Shown here one piece after another: positions 57,501 to 64,000 of a stretch of DNA of 64,000 nucleotides; the first letter of the stretch is position 1, and each line of letters opens with the position of its first letter. The notes below the pieces were generated by a model, which was not told the origin of the DNA, did not search any database, and saw only the letters and a program-made list of their open reading frames with translations. The DNA is from Ganoderma boninense (Eukaryota; Basidiomycota; Agaricomycetes; Polyporales; Polyporaceae), in contig CM035304.1 in assembly GCA_002900995.3 (NCBI GenBank), positions 2,946,823 through 3,010,822 of the forward strand, read 5' to 3'. The position numbers and the translations under genes are program-made.

Positions 57501-59537
57501 CACGACGCCAGATTACTGTCTGAGCGACCCTTCGAGTGGCCGCACGCTCCACCTGGGCTCCGCGCAATCCATACCATCGCCCGTCCTACCTGGGGCTGTC
57601 AAGAGCCAGCGGCTTGAGCTCTTGACGGCGGAAGGTGAGAAGCTCGCGATTGACGGGCAGGTGCATATGTACACGCCGAATTACTTGCTTCCACATCCGC
57701 TCGTGAGCCCGGTCGTGTCGTATCTCGGCGGGCTGCCTCCCATGCTCGTGATCGCGAGCGATAAGGAGGTGTTGAGGGACGAGATCATCTACTTGTGGGT
57801 CTCGTCCTGGAGTCTTGACTCGTTGTCGTTCGTGCGCTGATGGGCGATCGGCTGTAGCGCACACAAGGCAGCGAATCCGGAGAAGTACCCCATCAAGCCC
57901 GAGGCCAAGCTGTTGTACCCTTCGCTGGAGGGGATTGAGGATAGATATGGCCCGACCAAGGTCCACCTTCAAGTCTATGACGGTGCGTCCTCCCATGGCT
58001 CCCTTGGTCTCGTATCTTCAATTTGTTCTGCGTAGACTGCGCACACACGCTCCCCATCTTGTTCGCGTTCACAACCCCGGGCAAGTTCTGCTTCCGCGCG
58101 ATGTCGACGTTCATCAAATACATTACTGGCATGCTTCCCAAGCCGAGCGTCGATGCACCAATTGTGCTGGGGGACGACAACCAGGAACCGCGCATGACCG
58201 CATCGCCAGCGAGCACACAGGCAAACCTTCTCGCAAATAATGGTGTTCCTCCGCGCATGACGGCCTCACGGTCGGAGCCGCTCATGAAGACGCAGAGGAG
58301 CATGCCGGTGTTCACAGCTAGCCCGGAGCGGATGTCGAGCACGCCAGCTTCTAGCATCTCGCCGTCTAGCACTTCCGATGTTCCTCCCGTGCCTCCACTT
58401 CCTGCACCTAGTACCGGGGCGAAAACGCGGCGCGCACTGAGCGCAAGGGTGAGTCGCGCGAGCAGTTTCCTGCGTCGTCGCGCTGCCCCTGCAGACTCCG
58501 AGGTTCCTCCCGTCCCGGGTACGCCGCCTCACCGATCGCATGGGCGCGAATCGTCGGGACCGGACGTCGCGGGCCCACGCTGGCAGTTCCACAGGTCTAG
58601 CACGGACCCACAGCACCGTCGCGCTGGGGAGCAGGAGGTGTACGACAACGGACTCGTAAGTTCCAATGATTCTTCTTCCAAGGTCGAACACCTGACCTTC
58701 ATACCTCAACCTACGCAGGATACGATGATCCGCGAGCGCGTGTCGACACACGGTGTGCTCCGCCCTCTAGAGCCTGAGGAGGAGCTGGCCGCGTTCCGCC
58801 TACCGCCTGAGGTCATCGGTGAGATATCGGAGCTCGCGGTGCGGCGGTGGCTGGATGGAACGGCCAGGTTCGGGAAGAAGTTTGGGAATACAGCGAAGGC
58901 GATCGAGAAGGAACGCGAACGAAACCTCGAGCGCGCGAAGCAGGATACGGTGCGGAACATGGCGCAGCTGCAGGCATTCTTGCACGAGGAGTACGATAAA
59001 GAAAACCAAGGCGAGGCCCAGTGTGGGGGCGCAGTGAAGGACAGCTTAACGGCGTCGGGGAGCTGGCAGTGGGCATGGGCGCTAGATGAGGAAGAGAAAC
59101 CGCCGCCGAGTAGCATCGTGTCGAGGCGGGATACGGACGAGGCGCGAAGGCTTGCGAAGATCGCGGACCAGGCGGTGTTCTCAGAGGATCAGGCGATGAG
59201 CGGGAACAACCTCTGGTCGCTCATCGTCAACTTCCTCACCGTCACGCCAGAGCGCGATGAGCACAAACACCATGGCCACCACCACCATCACCACGAGCGT
59301 ACGGCGTCCGAGAAAAGCAAGCAGACGCAGGAAGATCCGGAGGACAGCGCATCTGCCCCCGCTGGCGAGACTAGGGATCCGAGTGAAAAGTCGGTCTCTG
59401 CTAAAGCTAGGGCTGCAGAAAAGGAAAAGCCTGAAACTATGTCAAGGCGAGAGAAGATTGTTTCGAAGTTTGCATGGCTAGTTGCTGAGAACAGGAAGTC
59501 GCGAGGTGCTGCTGCGACTGCTCACATCCAGCAATAA
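54560..59537 (+). CDS. Hormone-sensitive-lipase-type alpha/beta hydrolase, long fungal form, frame disturbed
   Basis: The coding blocks in order are: SHDRPGQDISWKAV, then the exon ending DEAFNIIK at 54985; SFMEAATK from 56126; HTVEELQAFSNTRTPSPPW to GGTKWWQVRGVKG; DAEWIVAKKDYQEAKK; the oxyanion block HGGGYYFGS (about 56638-56720); MNYRLAPQYPFP; GDSAGG (57061-57078); WCDMTHSFPS; DIIPQFGLSFHKPSTLWPPP; VIASDKEVL; and DCAHTLP with the catalytic His (about 58035). The C-terminal 500 residues are Ser/Pro-rich, with a His run (59268-59292). The family hydrolyses esters, often of lipids. Two problems appear. An extra G at 57015-57019 and a missing base near 57130 put the GDSAGG segment out of frame with its flanks, although the frame is restored afterwards. 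A 1.1-kb gap (54986-56125) replaces one normal intron. The start codon is not found. Confidence 0.75.
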
Positions 59538-60202
59538 CAGCTGACCCGTCTAGACAATCTTGCCACTTACTGCTCCTGGATCTATCTATACGTCTCCATT
59601 TCAGCCTTTTGCTAGGATCGCTATCGTATCTGACTATAACTCAGTGAGTGCCTCATTTCATCCCACATAGGCATGCATGGCCGAAGCTGACCTCAACAAG
59701 TTAGACCAGGACATAGAATATTGTATTGGATTTGTAAACTAATGGCGTATGACACCGCTTTCCGACCCTCGAGTGGTGTTTCCAGGACGAGCTATTTTCG
59801 CGGGAACGTTGAGGTCATCCGCGCGCCAAGGGTGGCATTTGACCCTCTCCAACGATGTTAGGGCCTCGATCGTCTCGCTCTCGGTGTTGACGATGATAAG
59901 TATCCCCCGACCTTCGATGTGGGCACGCTCGGAGGACTTTTATGGCCATCCATCTCATCAAATACCGGCGACGTTGGTGAGAGGGGATTCGCGTCCTCAG
60001 TCTTAAGCACAGTGGTGCATCACAAAGGCCTAGGAGCTCCGAGTGCGAACGGCTCCATTTTGCCACCATCCAAGATCCATTACCGTGACCCCTTTCCTCA
60101 ACGACGTCATACCCGTCAACGTATTACATGTACCCGCAGGGCACCGTATATATACGCGATATTTCGGCGACAACACTACCAGCCGATCACACTCTTACCA
60201 TC
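59538..60202. other. Intergenic upstream of the metallothionein
   Basis: 665 bp. No gene seen. The right part is the metallothionein promoter with a TATA-like element at 60146-60156. Confidence 0.5.
60146..60156 (+). promoter_or_regulatory. TATA-like element of the metallothionein gene
   Basis: GTATATATACG, 47 bp before the start codon at 60203. A strong TATA box fits a stress-induced gene. I could not pick out a metal-response element with confidence. Confidence 0.5.
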
Positions 60203-60529
60203 ATGGCCGACACTTGCGTCTGTCAGACGAACTGCGCGTAAGTCTTGACCGAAGTCTACGTATCTTTGGCTTTTTTCGTGTGGTTGACGTGGCGGGGGTA
60301 GATCTTGCGGACCGCGAGGCACGGGGTGCACTTGTGCCCAGGGAAGGTGCAATTGCAAGGAGTGCCCGAACAACCCAGCGAAGGCGCAAAAGTCTTCGGT
60401 GAGCTGTGCTTGCTTTGTGCTCCGTTGTCAGGAGCTGACGCAGTTGTGTCGTAGTGTGGCTGTGACCACTCAAAGTCTGCCGACTGTGCCTGCACCAGGG
60501 CAGGCGGCCGATGCACTTGTGAGCAGTAA
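60203..60529 (+). CDS. Metallothionein, 68 residues with 15 cysteines
   Basis: Three exons (60203-60237, 60302-60398 and 60455-60529) give 68 residues. They hold 15 Cys, mostly as CxC pairs: MADTCVCQTNCASCG, then GCTCAQGRCNCKECP, a Cys-free linker PNNPAKAQKSS, then CGCDHS, DCACTRAGG and RCTCEQ. Two Cys clusters (nine and six Cys) joined by a linker are the usual build of metallothioneins, which bind Cu, Zn or Cd in the cytosol for detoxification and storage. There are no aromatic residues and only one His. Both introns are needed to keep the Cys pattern. The gene is far too small and split to show as a long open frame. It is convergent with TRAPPC11, 159 bp away. The metal preference cannot be read from the sequence. 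Confidence 0.85.
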
Positions 60530-60688
60530 ACGGAGATGTTGAAGGCTCACAAGCGAAGTTGGAACGGATCGGATCGAGCGAAAAAAATTGTAGGAATATG
60601 CCAGGGTGGATTGAATTGATCGAATGATTATCATTTTTCGTACCTATGGATTGTCCTTGTGTCGGTCTTGAACTTTTCATCCGTGGAT

Positions 60689-63600
60689 CTATGGCAATAC
60701 AAGCACAAACGCATCCCTCGCTCTCCCAACCCTCGCCTTCGTCACCAGCGAGTCCTCGCCCTCAGCGCCCTCCTGTCGCGCCTCCCACCGCACATCCACG
60801 ACCCTCACCTCCTCGCCCTCCGGCTGCGCGTGCTCGCCCTGTTGCTGTTGCTGCTGCAAATGCTGCGCAACCTGCACCGCGCTCCTCCTATCGAGCACCT
60901 TGATGTTGGGCACTCTCACCAGCCCACACTCGACGGGGATGAGGTTCCACGTCACGCTTTCCTCCGCCCCTGGCAGAAGGATGGGCATGCGGCCGTGGCG
61001 GAGGCCGGCGACGACGAACGCTTCAGATGCCTCCGGCTCGAGGTGCACGGTGACGTTCGCGGACCGCGTCGGGTGGCGGTTGCGGATCGTCAGGCGGAGC
61101 GGGACGGCCGCGTGGAGGCGCACGGTCGTCGGGGCGTCCAGCAGCGCGACGAGGCCGTCTGAGGGCGGGCGGAGGGGCGGGAGTGAGAAGGTTGTCGTTG
61201 CTTGGGCGCCGTGGCCCCCATCAGAGAGTATTCTGCAGGCCGCGGTGCATCAGGCGTGAATGGCGATGGCGCTATGGGTGGGTGCAACACGTACCTCCGC
61301 CATTGGACCGTGTATTCGCCTGGGCCGGGGATCGGCTCCTCTGGGTCTTCCTCATCAGGCATGACGCTTATCCTACATCGGTCGCATAGCTCGTCGCCGG
61401 AAAGCCACTCTAGATGACATGGATGTAAGCACTCTCGGATGGCTAAGGAATTGAAGAGGTCGCACCTCCATTGAAGTCCTCTGCATCGGCGGAGCAGTCG
61501 ACGACTGAGGCAAAGTCATTGTCCTGTAATTTCGAAACAAGTTCAGCGCGCCGGTCACTCAAACCACCATAAGCTCACGCTGACCTTCCGCTGCAACACC
61601 ATGCTGTCGATGACGATCCCAGAGGGCGCAGCGACAGTCAATACGCTCGTGACGAGCGCCTCCACCGCACCCGCCTCTTCCCCCTTCGCCCCACCAAAAG
61701 TCTCCAAGTCCGCTAGCCCAGGCTGGGGTCCCGTCGGCCGCCTGTACGTCGCCGCGTGCGCCACTGTGAACGGCTGGATGGCGGCGATCGCGATCGTGCG
61801 CAGCGTCTCGGTCTTGTCGACGAGCGGCGCAGGCGAGGACGTCGGCGATGTTGGCGAAGCGGGCGGGACAGCGCGGGCCAGCGACGACCCGGTGTGGGTC
61901 CTCTGACTGGACGGAGATGTCGATGACGCGCTCTCCGTCGCCGCCATGGTTTGTCAGGTAGAGCTTCTTGAGGATGCTCACGCCTGGGGCGAGAGTGCCG
62001 CAGGCGACGCCCTTGATGAGGCTCGTCGAGCGCTGGTCGTCCATCGCGATATAGTTGACTGGGACGAAGGGACGACCCGGTTCAGCACTTCGTACAGTAC
62101 TTGGTTGAAGGGAAGAGAAAAGCGAAGAGACGCACCTGCTTCGTCGATCTCGGTGGGCTGCAGGAGCACGTCCACGACGATGGCGAGCTCCCTGTCGTCG
62201 TTGTTCGTCACGTTGATCTCGATGGGGAACTCCTCGCCGATATACGCGGGCCCGTCGTGCGTGATCGACACCTGCACGCGGTGGCTGCTGTACCGCACGC
62301 GGACACCGCTGTGGTCCTGTCTGCGCATCGGCACATATTGCGGAGGGTCGACAGAGCACAGCCACTTCGGCGCAAGCAGCGAGAGATCCGGGCGGGAAGC
62401 TTCTGGGACGATGGGCACCTCGATCCACCAGCTGCGCTCCTTGATGGTCAGGACGAGCTTCGCGACAGAGACGTGCATGGGGAGGTCAGAGGAAACACTG
62501 CCAGTAAAGACGATCGTCGAGCCCGGGCCCCACTGCAACACGGCCTCGATCTCCCTCGGCTCCGCCGGAGCAGGGGAGACGGCGATCTCGCCCAGATCGA
62601 ACCGCTGCACCGAGGGAACCTCCGCATCGGGGTCTGCTTGGGCATGTTTGACGACTACGGATGGGGCGTCGCCGTGGAAGTGGATGGCTAGGGAGGTGAA
62701 CGGGATCGACGAAAGAGAGACGTATGGGAGGGAGGACAGGAGGATCTGGAACGGGGCGAGCACCCCCACGTCGACCTCCGGCTCCCAGAACACAACCGAC
62801 GTCTTCACTGCGCATGCCCATTAGCCCAGCACCTGGGAATATAGAAACCGAGAAAGGCGTACGAAGGGGCTTGGACTCCGACAGGTCAACGACAAGCGGC
62901 TCCTCCGTCGCGGACGGCACGGTGCTCTGCAAGACGGCAAGCAAGTCGTCCTGGAGCGCGTCGGGATCATCCGCCGACGCCGATGAACCGTAGGCAAGCA
63001 TCTCGACCAGCAGCTTGACGCTCAGGTCGACGTCCCCGAGCTGCTGCGCGCATTTGTACCACTGAGATAGCAGAGGGTGCAGCAGCGACTCCCAGCTTTC
63101 GCGGCGGTATGTCCTTGCAATGCGCTCAAAGAAGCTGTATACGTATACAGTTGGACCGTAGGATATTAAAGTAAGAGGGAATGCGAGACGTACCGAACAG
63201 CCATATCGAACTTGCCGGACTCGTAGTAAGTCTGCGCGATCCTGTACGCGATCCAGAGCGTCAGACGGCCCGGGTTGTTGTTCTGCTGAGGGCTCCACTT
63301 CTTGAAGAGCTCATATGCACGCGTGTACAGCTACACCACATACATGTCAGAATCGCGGAGGAGCCGGGGGATATGAGAGGGAAGGACGCGGACCTCAAGG
63401 ACGATCGTCAAGTGGTCGACCTTCTTTTCGTTCACGAACCCGGGCGCGCTCGCCTGTTGTCCCTCCGAGTCCTCCGACGCCGACAGGAATCGCTCCCGCC
63501 GCCGCTCGGTGCAGCGCGCGGCCATGTAGTAGTAGAATCCGGGGTGCTGGAGCGCTTGGTTGGGGTTGAGACCGAGCACGCGCATGGCGTCCAGTCCGAT

Positions 63601-64000
63601 CTGCGAGGCCTCGAGCGCCTGAGCGGCTACGGCTGCTGCGGAAGGCGCGGGGGGTGGGTATGCAGAGGGAATCTTTAGCGTCGTGCGCGTCCCTTGCTCC
63701 AGAAGTTCGGCGAACACTCGATGTCTGTGCAACAGGGAGGTAAGAAGGTCGCGAGGGAGGAGCCAGGGCGGGAAAAACCAACATACTGCCGCGCAAGCCA
63801 GGACCAGAACTCAAACGTCTCCTCGCCGATACCCCATCCACGCGAGAAGTCGGCGAACTTGCGCATGTGGCTGTTCTGGTTAGACAGAGCGAGAGCGTGC
63901 TCATTGTTGTACAGGTACAATTTGACGATCTGAAGAGCGTGTTCATGCATTCAGGGATACGACATGCTGAGAGTGGAGACCTACCTTGACGTTGATACAA
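60689..64000 (-). CDS. TRAPPC11: TRAPP complex subunit 11 (TRAPPC11/Foie-gras), C-terminal part
   Basis: The gene enters from the right edge, so the N-terminus is missing. Read on minus, the Foie-gras-type block comes first: HMRKFADFSRGWGIGEETFEFWSW split into smaller pieces, then VFAELLEQGTRTTLKIPS, HPGFYYYMAARCTERRRERF, LWIAYRIAQTYYESGKF and ESWESLLHPLLSQWYKCA. The beta-rich gryzun part follows: EVDVGVLAPFQILLSS, GPAYIGEEFPIEINVTNNDD, IKGVACGTLAPGVSILKKLY, PSGIVIDSMVLQRK, and near the end RNRHPTRSANVTVHLEPE, RHGRMPILLPGAEESV and VECGLVRVPNIKVLDRR. The tail has a Gln run. TRAPPC11 belongs to the TRAPPIII tether that activates Rab1 in ER-Golgi traffic and autophagy. Most introns are normal. 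One frame change near 61890-61930 (after IDISVQS) is not resolved and could be an unrecognised intron or an error. Confidence 0.88.

Noticed and set aside
60659..61162. Plus-strand open frames rich in Leu and Pro
   Set aside because: Antisense of the TRAPPC11 C-terminal exon.

Overview
The window is nuclear DNA of a mushroom-forming basidiomycete (Agaricomycetes; a wood-decay polypore-like lineage is the best guess). The grounds are GC-rich genes cut by many 50-70 nt GT-AG introns, a cluster of fungal-type FunK1 kinases, a DUF6534-type membrane protein, a KDZ transposon, a basidiomycete-type cytochrome P450 and a small metallothionein. The exon models were built by hand, by splicing at GT/AG sites and checking that phases and total lengths close in frame. 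No database search was possible, so family names rest on remembered signatures.

Layout. 1-8.3 kb: the 3' end of a GH76 mannanase-type enzyme, a small GPI-like secreted protein, a long gene-poor stretch, then a 21-exon DUF6534 gene. 9.4-11.5 kb: a cytochrome P450 with an apparent one-base frameshift. 11.9-22.6 kb: three tandem FunK1 kinase copies (two broken, one with an open kinase domain). 23.0-23.4 kb: a 401-bp LTR-type mini-element carrying a tRNA-like sequence in each terminal repeat. 24-31 kb: a small SAP-like basic protein (family member A), a seven-helix membrane protein, a single-pass membrane protein and the exosome subunit RRP46. 31.9-37.7 kb: two more FunK1 copies, tail to tail; the plus-strand copy is frameshifted and the minus-strand copy is intact.

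38.1-48.4 kb is the most striking region. A 9,559-bp KDZ-family DNA transposon has about 545-bp inverted repeats, an 8-bp target duplication and an uninterrupted 1,054-residue transposase. It also carries two cargo genes, one HMG-box-like and one that starts with a viroplasmin-like motif. It is inserted inside a second, smaller inverted-repeat element of about 678 bp that has its own 6-bp target duplication.

49.4-52.8 kb: two further members (B and C) of the SAP-like family; all three share an 83-nt second exon. 53.3-64 kb: a PalI/Rim9 (SUR7-type) membrane protein, a hormone-sensitive-lipase-type hydrolase with two mutually compensating frameshifts around its nucleophile motif and an unusually large intron, a 15-cysteine metallothionein, and the 3' part of TRAPPC11. 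Housekeeping genes (RRP46, TRAPPC11, PalI) therefore flank a fast-changing centre of kinase duplicates, orphan paralogues and nested transposons. Several single-base frameshifts could be real decay or assembly error; the sequence alone cannot decide.
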